Below, in pieces: positions 44,420 to 56,597 of a stretch of DNA of 64,000 nt (the first letter of the stretch is position 1; every line of letters begins with the position of its first letter). The notes under the pieces were generated by a model, which saw nothing but the letters and a program-made list of their open reading frames with translations, was not told the origin of the DNA and searched no databases. Position numbers and translations under genes: made by a program. The stretch is from Eremomyces bilateralis CBS 781.70 (Eukaryota; Ascomycota; Dothideomycetes; Eremomycetales; Eremomycetaceae), in the NCBI RefSeq assembly GCF_010015585.1, contig NW_022985069.1, positions 1,717,846 through 1,781,845 on the forward strand, read 5' to 3'.

Positions 44420-46079
44420 TCAATCTTTTATAGCAGCTCTCACACCGAGAGCCGCACCTTCTGCTGCTTCGGTCACATCGAGTTCGCCCGTCAACGAGCC
44501 CCAGTGTTCCCAACCTTTTCTTATCGGTTTTCCTTCGGCTGTCCAAGCTTTGTTCCAAGCGAGGACTTGCGATACCAGACCTTCCAGCGTTGTCCAGCTG
44601 CCTTCATATTCCAATCCGCCATCATTTTTGCTTCGCCTGGCACTGGAGTCATCCCAAACTGCGTGTACTGAGGTGATGTAAAACAGACTCGGCACAAGAT
44701 ACAATTTTCCATCTCTGCCAAGAGGCGGAAGTTTAAGAGCAGCAGTGATTGTAGGATATCGAATTTGAAAGAGATAATACGCCTCAATCGGATACGATAT
44801 CAAGAAGGGCAGGATTCCAGGAATGTAAGGGAAGCTCACTGGAGAAACCGAAAGGGTTTCCAAAACTTTATACATGTCCCCAAAGGTAATGGAGGGGTTG
44901 GGATCGGTGACAGCGAATGTTTCTCCTCCAATGTCGGGCATCTGAGAAGACGCGGGTGGCGAGAGGAGGTCTATGAGGCGTGCTTCATATAGCAAGTGTG
45001 CAAGGGACACGTGCTGGACATGTACAAAGTTCTGTAGGATGTTGTGCAACCAGCTGACAACGTTAGCATAAAATTATGGACACCAAAATGGTAGAGACCA
45101 ACCTAGGGGATCCTCCATTTCGAAGCATTTGTCCTCCTTGAAGATCATCCTCGTCACCATATACAGCTACATGCTGTCAGCTCAGCCGCTTACAATCCGA
45201 ACCGATGACACTATACCATTGACAGGCCAAATGCAACCGGTCCGGAACCCACCGTCAGGATCATCGGCTCGTTGAACCAGTTTCTCGGCCTGAAACTTGG
45301 AGTATGCGTAGCAACCGAAAAATTCCTCAAGTTTAGAAAGATACAAGCTGGGCTCATGGTCGCACAATGGTTGAACAAAACGTGCAGGATACTTTTGCCA
45401 AGGCCACATCCAGAGCCCAGGTCGAGCTATGAGAACAGATCCAGAAGATGTCATGAGAAAGACCGATGCACCAACAGCCTTAGAGGCTTCGAGTGTGTTC
45501 TGAGTCCCGTGGATATTGATCCGTTCATATGGTCCCATGGTATCATGTGTCCGGTCAGTTGTTCTGACGATCGCGACAGTGTGAAACACTGTCAGGGGAA
45601 GTTTGGAAGCGCCATCATCCCAAGCGGTTGCAAAAGCGTGTGCAAGTGACTCTGGATCGGTCACGTCTACACTGATAAACCTGATTGCCTCAAGTCCTCC
45701 TTTCACAGGGGGTCTGATATCGAAATTGACAATTGTCCGTGAATCTTCTCCACGTTGGAGTAAGTGTCGGAGAATCCAACCTCCCACAAAACCTTATTCA
45801 CTTGATGAGCCTTGACCACCTGGGAACAAATGCTAGGTACTTACCTGAACCGCCAGTAACGACATACCTCCGACCGGTCCGAGGAGGTAAATGGTCTTTC
45901 AAGTCCAAAGTGCGGCCTTCTAGCCGCCTTGCGCACTCACGGATTTCCGTCGAGGTGAATCGGTGGGGACTAAGCTTCCGGGCTTCGTCTGGTAAGCTTG
46001 ACAATGCTCGGTTCACCCTAAGCAGATAGATGAACAGAATAGTTAGAAGCAGCAAAAGAGGTCCGATTATCCACCCCAT
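44420..46079 (-). CDS. NAD(P)-dependent 3-beta-hydroxysteroid dehydrogenase/isomerase-like (extended SDR)
   Basis: Four exons, 46079-45845, 45792-45217, 45166-45103 and 45053-44420, encode 502 residues. An N-terminal membrane anchor (W-I-I-G-P-L-L-L-L-L-T-I-L-F-I-Y-L-L) precedes the Rossmann fold. The cofactor site is V-V-T-G-G-S-G-F-V-G-G-W-I-L, then F-D-I-R-P, V-D-V-T-D, and the catalytic Y-A-Y-S-K as YxxxK. The C-terminal half has P-x-I-T-F-G-D-M-Y and F-Y-I-T-S, as in sterol C-3 dehydrogenases such as Erg26. The GFVG motif is split by a 52-nt intron that must end in AAG at 45793; both CAG and TAG inside it lead to stops. The substrate may be a sterol or other lipid, and a role in the RiPP-like cluster is only positional. 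Confidence 0.82.
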
Positions 46080-47120
46080 GGTGTCGAATGGTTGTGTTAA
46101 CCTCACTGGTCCGATCACAATGGAAGGAGTAGGTGATAGTATGCACTTCGAATCTTTCTAGACTGGATGACGATAAAACCGAGCGGTTGAACTCAATATC
46201 TGACAATGTAAATACAACGCAATCAGAGCCCAAGGTCCACCGTACCGTAGGTTCTTTTCATTGAAACTGGATTATTCAGACAGTAGCCTACCTTGTCGGT
46301 TCAAACGAAGAGTCCTGCAAATTATAACCGTGTTGAATTGAGATAATTCCGGTCTCCCGATTCCTTTTCCCGTCATATCAACGTGAGGTACATTGTCCAG
46401 GATCATCGTTCTGGACAGGACCCGATTGGTTGACGCTCTCAGGTGAGTCCAATTGGCCGAGGCGGATGTACGATTGGGTATTGCGTGGTTAGACAGCCAT
46501 CGATCGCATGAAATCGATCCCAGTGAGGAGAATTCATATGAAAGCGGCGGGATTTCCCAATTCATGGCTGGTCGGGTTCGGGGCTTCGTGCATCTTAAAT
46601 TTTCAAAGGTTCGAATTTGATGAAAGGACTCCCTGTCAGCTTACTCAGCGGTACAGTGGTCGGGACCTTCACGCTCGACACTCGACAGAGATAGAATGAA
46701 TCCTAGCACGTGTAAGCTAAGCCTAGAGAGGAAAACACTCTCAACCGGAAGAAGACAAAAGTCCCTCGCTCCTTTCGACTTTTCCGATATCCTATCGTGG
46801 CTTTAGGAACCAATCAGAGTACAGGTAGCGTACCAACAACGGGCTTTCTTGTTTGGACTGCAGTGTTCCTGTTATGCTTTCTTTGCATACAGGATTACCT
46901 GTCCGGCACATGTACAGGGTTGTACTATGGCGTTTTGTTATGGTTGAATGAACTATACTTGGATGTAGACGGGAAACTCACTGCGTCGATAGCATGATAT
47001 GCTATAGAGTCGTCATCTGCTCGTTGTAAAAGAAGCGGACCTGGTATCAACTTCTCCCTGAACAATTGTTCTGTTCTATCGATTAGAAAGAATAGGCATA
47101 CCCCAGTCCCCCCTTCCAAG
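46080..47120. other. Spacer between the 3-beta-HSD-like gene and the decayed SDR
   Basis: About 1 kb with no recognised gene. Short open frames have no domain. Confidence 0.4.
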
Positions 47121-48202
47121 ATGTCTATCTTTATTTCAATGTACAAAGAAAAGAACATGGCACTTCCGCTTGTGCCGCCGAACGAGGGTGGAACTTACAT
47201 TATCACAGGGGCAAACACAGGACTTGATTTCGAGTGTCCTCAAAACTTGGTTCGCCTGTCGGCGGGTAGGGTAAAACTCGCCGTCCGCTCCATAGATAAA
47301 GGTGAGAGCGCAAAGGTGAGGATCGAAGCAGAACCGGATGAAATGGAGTTGCGGAAGTAGAGCCTCTCGACCTCACCTCCTACGACTCAGTCAAGGGATT
47401 CGCCAAGAAGGTCCGGAGTTGGATCGAATCGACGCGGTCCTCGAGAATGCGAGTATTGCAGTGGATTCTTATACAATCTCAGAAGGGTTTGAGACGAGCA
47501 TAGCTGTGAATGTTGTCAGCACCATACTGTTGGCTCTGTTGGTCTTGCCGAGACTGCAAATCAGCGGGAAAAGCATGGTCTCACACCACATTTGGTGGTC
47601 ACAGGAAGCGGTGCAGCGTTATCCGCAAAGGGGCAGCTGGAGAAGGTGGAGGGCAACATACTGAAAGGACTGACCTACAACACTATGGGTGAAAGGTGAT
47701 ATTCTTTCCTCGAGTTGCCCGCCTAGAACAAATCTTCTTAACAGAACCCAAAGATATTTCGTCACCAAGCTTTTGCAACTATACGCGGTCCAAGAGCTCG
47801 CCGCCCTCAAACCGTGTTCGGAGACCGGAGTAGTCATAAGCTGTGTCAACCCCGGATTCTGCAATACCGGATTGAGTCGACACGCCCGCTTCACAAAACG
47901 GATCGAGATGAATTTGATGCAGTTCCTCGTGGCGACAACTGCGGATCAGGGCCGCAGGACCATATTGCACGCAGCCACTGCAGGGAAGCAGAGTCACGGC
48001 AAATATTTGTCCAATTGCGAAGCTGCAGAAGAGTAAGTTCTTCCACGCCATACCTGATTGCAATACTCATTTCACGGACCAGAGATCCGCTCCTATCATT
48101 TGTTACAAACGAGGCTGGTATGGTGATGCAGAAGCGGGTGTGTGACAGCATCTCAAGGAAATTGAATGAAATTCAACCCAGGTGTTTCCAAGAGGATCGT
48201 TA
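47121..48202 (+). pseudogene. Decayed short-chain dehydrogenase (retinol-dehydrogenase-like SDR)
   Basis: The 5' part reads Y-I-I-T-G-A-N-T-G-L-D-F-E, an SDR cofactor site in which the last Gly is replaced by Asp, then A-V-R-S-I-D-K-G. The frame stops at about 47360, and similarity continues in another frame (P-L-D-L-T-S-Y-D-S-V-K-G-F-A). It shifts again near 47415 (E-L-D-R-I-D-A-V-L-E-N-A) and again near 47570 (T-P-H-L-V-V-T-G-S-G-A-A). The 3' half is intact (K-L-L-Q-L-Y-A-V-Q-E-L-A, C-V-N-P-G-F-C), with a normal intron at about 48033-48080 and a plausible stop at 48200-48202. The catalytic Tyr region is damaged. At least three frame disruptions make a functional enzyme unlikely. Sequence error is the alternative, but the neighbours show no such breaks. 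Confidence 0.8.
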
Positions 48203-49554
48203 GAGTTTGGAATTGCGGTTTGCTGCTCGAACAGGCTTCGAAAGCTTTGCGACGTTGGCAAATTTCAGCCCGGTTCATTTGTATACGCAGATGTTCCGAC
48301 GGTCGAACCGAGAGTCACGAGAGAGAAGATCGGTCTATTCGCTGCCGTGCGTCAACATAGAGCTTTCTTCGGCCCAGGCGGCCACTAATATTATCATGAA
48401 TGGACAATAACTGCGGCTATCATTGTGTTTGGAGGTGTCTGACGGTATTGACCGTCTCCGTAGATTCTGGTGCCCGAATCGATATCTAGGTTCGATAAAT
48501 GGAAAGTGTATCAGGCTGGGTGAAAGGCCTGGCTTGCCCATGTGGATTTCCGAAGTTGCAGGTCCACTGTGTTCATATTGTCAGTAGGAAACTACCATCA
48601 CATCTCACAAACTTACAGGCTTCATCACGCGGCACATGTTGATGCCATTTCAGCATCCCAACCTCCGCCGGATGATAGAAGTCCGGGGTTATACCTCTCG
48701 ATATATGATAATAGCAAAGACTTGGGGAGGATCAACATCATCCGCTAAGCTGCATCCGCACTTCAGCCTTGCATTAATGAATGCGAGCTCTCATGCGTGA
48801 TCGCACTTCCCATGGAAACAATAGAGGCTATTCCTAACTGTTGGAGGAATAGCACAGCCATAGTCCACTTTCGAGTTACTTCTGCCTAGATTCTTTCCTT
48901 TCGTTACATGGCTGCGTATCAGGTGCCGAAGAGCCCCATTGATCTTGTCATTTTCTACAAACTGGAAGCTCGCTGTGGCTGTTGTCCCTTTCGGAAATTA
49001 CTGTGGTCAGAGAGGGATACCTGAGCAACGATGATGCCAAACCTCCCATTCATGGTCTGCAGGTCTTCCCTGGCGAACCCCTTCGGGACTTCGCTGGTTG
49101 AAAAGTAGTCGAGGAGATGAAGCTGGGTGATCAAAACTTGTTGCTGACAGCTCCAGAAGCCTCGATGTCTAATTCGGTTTCTAGGCTTAACCAAATTCGG
49201 CCATTGCCTGCGCCCGCAACAAGGTTTGGGGGAAATAGGCGCCAGCCTTGCGCTATGGGAGCGTCAGCAAATAACAACACCATAACTATAACAAATGGAT
49301 CTTATGGCTGACTGCGCGTCACCCTGAGATTCAAATTTTTGCCGTTTCGAGCAGTGCTTCGGGAGTAAGGCAGAGTAAGGAGAGGAAGAGAGAGGATTCT
49401 TATGACCATGATAGCAACGTGTGCTATAGGATAGTATATGGATATTTCGCCTTGACAGGAACAATATCGTGAGCCTGCTTCGCATTGTTGAAACTCCGTA
49501 CTCCATGACCGCTTGAAATCTTTCATCGGCCAGATTCCACGAAGATTATTCTTC
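48203..49554. other. Spacer, no gene recognised
   Basis: About 1.35 kb between the decayed SDR and the DUF6601-like gene. No recognisable coding sequence was found on either strand. Confidence 0.4.
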
Positions 49555-50913
49555 ATGGCTCAAGACCTGGTATGTCCCCAGCTGTTCCTCATGGCGATGA
49601 CTCCTATCGATTCTCAACGATTGAAAATCACTAACTCTCTACTGTATCGGTAGGCATCGCAAATTCCTCTCTCTAGCACCGACCCTCCATTCAACCGCGA
49701 TGTTGATCTTACACTTGGCAAGTCATTAGGACAGCGCCCTTCAGGTTCACCATCTCAAGGCGGCGGGGGCGGAGTCGCATCCTCTGGTCCCCCAACTCAA
49801 GGCGATGGGGGTGGAGCCGCATTTTCTGGTTCCACGCCCTCCACCGACAATACTTCAGGGCAAGATGCGACGGTACCTGTGAACCACCGACCAAATGACC
49901 CTCAATCTCAATCGAATAGCGGTTCTGAAGCACCGCAACAGCAGCAAGCGATGTTACTAGACGTTGTCAGCGCGTCACTCCCAACAATATTTCAGAAACG
50001 CGACCAGAAAAGCCGCGAGAATCTAGTAACGGAAACGAAGGACGAGATCGCACAATTTGTGGTGCAAGACCTTGACGTGAAGCGATTGACCGACATTCAA
50101 GGACTGCTATGGATGGCCGGTCGGCCTCTGGCCGGCAGGCCTCTTCATCGACACAAAATGCTTGAACGGCGTATTTTGAGAACGGAGCAAGCCGACCTCC
50201 ATATGCTAGTGCTTGAACAATCGGTGTTTCTCAAACCACTGCCATTATATTTGCTGTCCCATGCATTCTTCCAAGATTACATCTCCAAAGATCAAGACCT
50301 GGCCAAGTCGGCCAATGGATTCTTACTGTCATATACCTGGCTTATACGCAGCGAATTGGATTTCCAGTTGGCACAAATGGAGAGCCTGCTTCCAAATACC
50401 GAGCCGCAAATCACTTGGCTGGAGTGGAAGTCGTTCGTCCATTCATTCTTAAAATATGTCGACCCGAACACTTTGGAGCAAGTAAACGATCGCTATCATT
50501 TTGGCGAACTGCGGTTGGGCCGAATCAACACCATCTATCGCATCGCCCCCCGATTTTTTTTCCTGCATTTTGTGCGTGGGTACCTGTACGGGTACAACCG
50601 GTACGGTCCGTTCTTTCAACGTCGGTTCGCATTTACGCTGGTCCTGTTTGTCTGGCTCTCATTGATTTTATCCGCCATGCAAGTAGGGGTCGCCGTGGAT
50701 CCCCTCATGAGCCACAGCGCATTTCAGCAAGCTACTTTTGGATTTGTCGTCTTCTCGATAGTCTTGGTCGCCTTCATCATCGCCATGCTCATGTTGCTTT
50801 TCGGTGTAATTTTTCTGATCAACATGGTGCTGGCTAGTTTCCAAGCCCGGCGAGAGCGACATGCACGAAGGCTAAGGGCTCAGAAAAGCAATGAGACCTT
50901 GTCAACAGAATGA
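49555..50913 (+). CDS. Fungal membrane protein, DUF6601-like
   Basis: Two exons, 49555-49569 (five codons) and 49654-50913, encode 424 residues. The first 100 residues are low-complexity Gly/Ser/Pro, including two copies of a T/S-Q-G-x-G-G-G motif. The core reads L-D-V-K-R-L-T-D-I-Q-G-L-L-W-M-A-G-R-P and P-L-H-R-H-K-M-L, then T-E-Q-A-D-L-H-M-L and F-G-E-L-R-L-G-R-I-N-T-I-Y-R. This order I associate with the uncharacterised fungal family DUF6601. Two membrane segments lie near the C-terminus, followed by a basic tail. Function is unknown. The small first exon is inferred from a GTATGT donor and a TAG acceptor in frame. Confidence 0.7.
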
Positions 50914-52390
50914 TGCAGCTTTACAGAGGACGAAGGAGAGAATGCTGTTAAATTCAATTTGACAGTGGATCAGTTTGGGACGCTGATGAGTCTCCCACGA
51001 CTTCGGATGCTCGTGTCTAACACTACCCTCTAATGTAAAAAGGGGTTTTCGTCCTGGTCGCTCCTGCGATCATCAAAATGCGCTCAGTCATTGAACTTCA
51101 GCGCTCTTAGGGCCATGTGCCCATGAACCATTGCCGGGTACCTTAACCCATTCCATACCAGTCTTTTCTTTTCCAGCCTGTCCATACGCATATGCGCCGA
51201 GTTCGAATAACTCTATTTTGGATAAAACATGTCCTTCATCGTACAATCACATCAGCTGTCTGAAACTTTTGCCATGTTATGATGTTGGTCACCAATAGAG
51301 GGCTCCAGATTTGAGCGAATAACTATGATTTAAGCGAGTCTGGCATCGGTTGCCATTATTTTCTTTTTCGGCACTCTGCAGAGGGGACATTTACATTCAA
51401 TGCTTCACATCACTTTCAGGGTCATTTACCCGAGGTCTCAGGGTGTGTCTAGATTGTACATATCTTTGTTAGTTACTACCACCTCGCAGGACGGAGCTGG
51501 CCGTTCATCTGCACAAGGTCATCAACCCTATCCCCATCTCCCATCTTTCCCAATGTCCTCATCGTTCGTCTGGTCCATTGGGGTAACTGCACCAATACAC
51601 GCCGTTGATGAAACTGCTGGTCTTCCTCGGAAAGCATCTGATAGATAAGGCTTATAATCAGGGCCGCCCGTCCCAACGTTCGCATATGCTATTTGATTTG
51701 ACAACCTCGGAGAGTTGGGGGTTGCCCGTTTAGAGACTGCCGCAAGAGCAGATGCCAACCGGAACAACTCAACGAGTGCATGCAAGCAACGTTCTCCTTG
51801 GAATATAAATGTGTCCCTAATGCAACTGACAGAAGAGGAATACCGAACGATGTTGAACAATGCAGCTCTCATCGCGCTACCAGACATTTGCATCTTCTGC
51901 CTCATCCAAAGAGCTACTTCAAAGAAGAGCGTCCTTAACAACATATTTAGTTCGACATATTCCTAGTGAAAAGCGCATCCGCAACGGCGGCACCCAACAT
52001 TGCTAGATGTCTCGTCGAAGCTAGTGGAATTGCTATTCTTCGATTGACTGAGATATAGACCTATACCTCACCCGTAGCCTTCCTAGGCATATCCAGCGTG
52101 TTCATTGCGGTGTGAACCAGATATGGTGGCGCCAAAGGGTCTTGAGGTGAATATAGTCCAGTTCAGTCCAAGGCAACCCTCATAGAACTTAGATGACATA
52201 GGTGTCGAGCAGTCTCGTTGATGTCTGCGTAATTACCATTGTCAACTGCGGGCTTTAAAGAACAAGCTGCTAAGCTAGAGGATGGGTACATAAGCAAGCG
52301 CTTGGGTCTTCCTTGAGGAGAGGTTTAACCCGGGTTGGGGTACAATTCGCACCACTAGGTCTTCATCCTAACGAGGAAGGCTGAGTCCTT
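50914..52390. other. Spacer, no gene recognised
   Basis: About 1.5 kb between convergent genes. Open frames around 51400-51970 on both strands lack domains or convincing splice structure. Confidence 0.4.
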
Positions 52391-54192
52391 TCAAGGAGGA
52401 GGATATATGCACTTAGGGTGTAATTCCTTCAATGTGTCCAATTTCCTTTGCAAGATTTGTCTTTGAATTGGCTTGGTGTTCGGGAAGGTAAACAGAAACC
52501 GAGTGAGAAAGAGGAAGTCATCGAGTCTTTGGTCGGACTCCTGATGCGTCGGGGCAGGGACATGGATAATCACGTCCGCAATTGTATCGCAGATCTCGAA
52601 TAGCTTGCGGAATATTCCCGTGCCGTGAATACCGATGGCCTTGGGATCCATGCTGGACACGAATATGCGCAGCTGTTGACTGAGCATCACTGGCATTTCT
52701 AGGCTCATATAGCTTCGGGAAGGCTCCGGGGAAAGACTGAGCAAACATTTGCTCATGGCTAACTGCCACAATAGGGTTCTAAGCCACTGTCGCGTAATTA
52801 TGAGGTCGGCTTGCTGCATTGGACTGAGAACATGGCTATCGCGTTCGGAATCGCGCAAGTCGTCATCCAACTCCCGGTGCTTTTGGTCAAACCATACTCC
52901 ATTGACGATGGAGCGCGAGTCTTGCCAGTATCGGAGGAAGTCGGAATCCAAGAGCCGGAATATCTTGATGATTTGAATGAAGCCTTCATTTACACCCTGA
53001 GGTAGAGAGCTATCATATTCTGGAAGATTCCGAAGCTCGGTGAGCACCGTGGGACGGTAGTCAACTGCCGCATGATCAGTAAATCTTCTCTTGTGAGCCA
53101 TGTCGTTCTATTCTGTCGATACTCTTTTCCTGCCCACACCACTTTAAGCAGATTTTTGCTATAAAGGTGATCCCCGATGTAGAGTGTACCAATGCATGGT
53201 CTTCTTTCATTGCCCTGAACCTTAAAATACATCAATATCTCATTTATGGGCGGACTACTCAACAATGGGACACTAATGAGAGGACTCTCACCTATTGCTA
53301 TGAATCGTTCGTGGATAAAGACCTCCCAATACAATCTTTGTTTCCTTGCTCTTTCTGACAAACTCATTTTCGCCACAATATCATCATTCTCAATGCGCAT
53401 CATATGTAACAGCGTTGCGGCTTCTCGCTGGTAGAAGAATGCAAGGTCCATCTTCTGAACACTTAGGAGGCAGATCTCCAAGAAAATGCACGTGAGTACC
53501 TTGTGGACTGTTGCATGATGGTCCAGTTCCATTGGAGGTTTGATCCTGATAGCATGGTTAACCAGAGCAACAATCCTCTCTGACACGGCCGGAGACTCGT
53601 CCAAAGGAGATCTTTGAGCAAGATTGATTGTGACAGCAGCATACGCATGACAGAATGCAGCATATTCACGACTTGTGCTCATCTTCGCGATTGTATCCCG
53701 CACTTCAGGTTCCGACAATATTGGATGGACAGGATATACTGCGGTCAGGTAGTCGGGGACCAGACCGAAGAAGAAGGGGGTGTCCCATTGTGTACATGGT
53801 GCTAATGGAGCGACTGCGGTTTGTGAATGCGTCGAAGGAGAATGGGCTGAAGGGTCCGAGGATGAAGTTGATGGCACAGTCGATGGTGTGAATGCAGCCG
53901 ATGCAGGACTAACCGGACTCGCCGACGCTGCTTTCAGAATGGTAGAGGTAGCCGGCTGTAATGAAGGGGACGTTTGTTGGATGCTGGTCTCTTGCTTGTA
54001 TGCGCTGATCACACTGCCCCTTCGCAGAGTCTTTGATCGCGGCTTTGCTTTGATGTCGGAGTATATGCATTTGAGGTTCAGATGAGAGCATTGTTGGCAT
54101 CTCTCTACGTCTCCATTGCATTTAACTTTACGAAGCTTGCAGGCGTTACATGCGCGCGCAACGCGATGCGGTTTCGCAGTTAATTCATCCAT
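52391..54192 (-). CDS. Zn(II)2Cys6 transcription factor
   Basis: Two exons, 54192-53292 and 53064-52391, encode 524 residues. The DNA-binding cluster is at residues 13-41: A-C-N-A-C-K-L-R-K-V-K-C-N, then C-Q-Q-C and L-K-C-I-Y. A Ser/Thr/Pro-rich linker follows, then the fungal transcription factor domain (Y-P-V-H-P-I-L, E-I-C-L-L-S-V-Q-K-M-D-L-A-F-F, L-Y-W-E-V-F-I-H-E-R). The intron from GTGAGAG to CAG is 228 nt; it joins H-E-R-F-I-A-I to V-D-Y-R-P-T-V-L, restoring the family order, while the reading frame of exon 1 runs on misleadingly into the intron. Such proteins often regulate adjacent metabolite genes, so it is the best local regulator candidate, but it is 8 kb or more from the precursor. 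Confidence 0.87.
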
Positions 54193-54633
54193 TGTGCGCA
54201 AGCCGTCCCCCTTCGATGGCCTGAGGCTTCATTCCGTAAATGCCCACCGAGAATGGGATCGAATTTATAAAACACCTATGACATGGTGGCATTAAAACGT
54301 CAAAACTTTGTGTAAACGATAGTATGATCGCCTCAGTAATTAACTCAGAGCAGTTAGGTTGTAATTTGTATCGTACAGAAGTCGAGGGGCTGGAGTCGAG
54401 TGGAGAAATGAGTTGGCGCAGAGTGCTCCGCCCTGTCCGATCACCATGCATGTTGTGATCAAAGCTCAGAGCTTCGTGTAACCACCATTCTCGGATCTCG
54501 AGAGTTTCCTACTCGGACATCGAACGTGCTATACAATTGAAGCATGGTGTCATTAACTCCCGCTTGATCGTGAACCGGATTTTAATGTCCATGGCATCGG
54601 ACACCTACCTCCCTCTTGCGGGTCACATCCGAG
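54193..54633. promoter_or_regulatory. Divergent promoter region of the Zn(II)2Cys6 factor and HET gene
   Basis: A 441-base spacer between divergent genes, expected to carry both promoters. No specific site recognised. Confidence 0.4.
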
Positions 54634-56247
54634 ATGCGACTCCTGCATACCCATTCGCTCGAGATTCACTTCTTCCCCGCATCCATTCCTGCATATGCGA
54701 TCCTATCACATACCTGGGAGCAGGATGAAGTTACATTCCAGGAGGCGCTTTGTCCAGATGGCCCAGTGAAGAGCAAATTAGGCTACGAGAAGCTGCAGAA
54801 GGCAGCGGACCTTGCAGCGCAAGATGGCTTCGAATACATCTGGATCGACACTTGTTGCATCGACAAGACATCCAGCTCTGAGCTCTCCGAAGCCATCAAC
54901 TCCATGTATCGATGGTATCAGAAATCGAGCGTTTGCTATGCGTTCCTCTCAGATGTTCAGTATTGCGCGAGCTCGAATACCCTGGTTCAACCAGACATCC
55001 GTAACAGCAAATGGTTTCTCCGCGGTTGGACTTTGCAAGAATTGATCGCACCTTCGACTCTTGTATTCTATTCTAGAGAATGGAAAGAGATTGGGACCAA
55101 ATCTAGTCTGAGAGCTACCATTTCTCAAATAACTGGGATACCGGAACCTGTGCTGCTTGGGGAGAAAATAGGAAATTATAGCGTCGCGCAACGCATGTCC
55201 TGGGCATCCAGAAGACGGACCACCAGGGTCGAGGATATCGCATATTGCCTCATGGGTATCTTTGGCATTACTATGCCTATGCTCTATGGCGAGGGTACGC
55301 GGTCCTTTCGTCGGTTGCAGGAAGAGATAATGCGCCAAAGTGATGATCAGTCCATTTTCGCGTGGCGACGCGATGTCTTGACCGCACAATATTATTCCGG
55401 AAGTGGGGTTCTCGCACATGCACCCGTTCAATTCGAAGGGTCCGGTACGATTGCGCGAGGGAGTGCAATGTACCAAGATCTAAAAAAGCGGGTGACGTTC
55501 GAATCCACTAACAAAGGCCTAAAGCTTTGTCTACCTTGCTACAAACGTAGCGCACCGGGGATTCCTGATGATATACCTACATACTTGGCCGTCTTGGATT
55601 GTCACGACGAGAACAAGGACCATCGTCTAGCACTAGGAATCTGGATCATCTTGAATGAGCCCCCGGAGCAGTTTGTTCGTAGCCTGCCAAACGAGCTGGT
55701 CTCTGTACCGCTGCCGAATTGGTGGAAACGGATGCCGAAAATCAAGCATATATATGTCCAACAACACGATATTCCAAGTTCTCAGGAACATGTGGAAGAC
55801 TTCAACCGCAGTAACCTGGAGTCGAATTCTTGCATTCTGCGGTGGGAGGGGCTTAGGAAAAGGGGATTTGTTGCGAGTACTCCATCTCGTGGACCGCTAT
55901 CTCACTCTGAGAGCGAATCCTTCCTCCTTCAGGATCCAATGATTACTTTCCAGAACGGCCAGGAAGTTGCGTTTGTTCTCATATTAGAGAACCACCGAGG
56001 TTCGCTTCAGGGGTCCATTCAACTGGCCGATAAGCGCCACCCAACTCGAGGTCTTGAATCCGTTTCAGACATGGTAAAGAAGGGTGGCGACGGGATAAGT
56101 GACCGTTTGACGTTGGCCCTTCCTAAGCCGAATCTTGAAATTGTTGTGAAGATCAAGAAGGAAATTGTGTGGCCTAATTTCATGGCCGCTACCGTTGTAT
56201 ATGTTGCAGCACGGGAGACTGAGGGCACTACAGAAAAAATTTCTTGA
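54634..56247 (+). CDS. Heterokaryon incompatibility (HET) domain protein
   Basis: A single exon encodes 537 residues from the ATG at 54634, giving the typical M-R-L-L start. HET proteins take part in non-self recognition and cell death after hyphal fusion. Domain blocks are A-I-L-S-H-T-W, Y-I-W-I-D-T-C-C-I-D-K, E-L-S-E-A-I-N-S-M-Y-R-W-Y, and W-F-x-R-G-W-T-L-Q-E-L-I-A-P. Next is the downstream block R-V-E-D-I-A-Y-C-L-M-G-I-F-G-I-T-M-P-M-L-Y-G-E-G. The C-terminal 250 residues have no recognised repeat or NACHT domain. All key HET residues are present. HET genes are numerous and fast-evolving in Pezizomycotina and typical of accessory regions. Confidence 0.92.
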   Translation: MRLLHTHSLEIHFFPASIPAYAILSHTWEQDEVTFQEALCPDGPVKSKLGYEKLQKAADLAAQDGFEYIWIDTCCIDKTSSSELSEAINSMYRWYQKSSVCYAFLSDVQYCASSNTLVQPDIRNSKWFLRGWTLQELIAPSTLVFYSREWKEIGTKSSLRATISQITGIPEPVLLGEKIGNYSVAQRMSWASRRRTTRVEDIAYCLMGIFGITMPMLYGEGTRSFRRLQEEIMRQSDDQSIFAWRRDVLTAQYYSGSGVLAHAPVQFEGSGTIARGSAMYQDLKKRVTFESTNKGLKLCLPCYKRSAPGIPDDIPTYLAVLDCHDENKDHRLALGIWIILNEPPEQFVRSLPNELVSVPLPNWWKRMPKIKHIYVQQHDIPSSQEHVEDFNRSNLESNSCILRWEGLRKRGFVASTPSRGPLSHSESESFLLQDPMITFQNGQEVAFVLILENHRGSLQGSIQLADKRHPTRGLESVSDMVKKGGDGISDRLTLALPKPNLEIVVKIKKEIVWPNFMAATVVYVAARETEGTTEKIS

Positions 56248-56597
56248 ATTCATCACTTCCGCGTCTGCGGAAAGCACATGCAAGATTTAACACGGAGAGA
56301 CGCATGCAATTGATGGATAGCTGCATGATGACTGATTACGAGGACTTGCTGCTAAGTTGAAAAAAAGACCATGCTTTAGATGTTAAAATACATTCCAATA
56401 AAGGAGAGACATGAGCCGCAATAAGCCTTGAAAGATAGAGTGGTGCTCGAGATCGTGCAATCAAGTCCCCGACAATTGATCCGCTCGAACCTCGCCATAC
56501 GACTACATGTGAAGTGGAGTAAGCAACGCATGAGCGGCTTGGAGAGCACTTTCTGTATCGTTGGATTTGCCCAATAAGGACGAATCTCGACAGACGC
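56248..56597. other. Gene-free stretch at the right edge of the accessory region
   Basis: Convergent 3' ends of the HET gene and the small membrane protein gene. Nothing else recognised. Confidence 0.4.

Noticed and set aside
52990-53291. C-terminal part of the C6 regulator's first frame
   Set aside because: It runs into a 228-nt intron; the GTGAGAG donor and CAG acceptor restore the conserved transcription factor domain in another frame.
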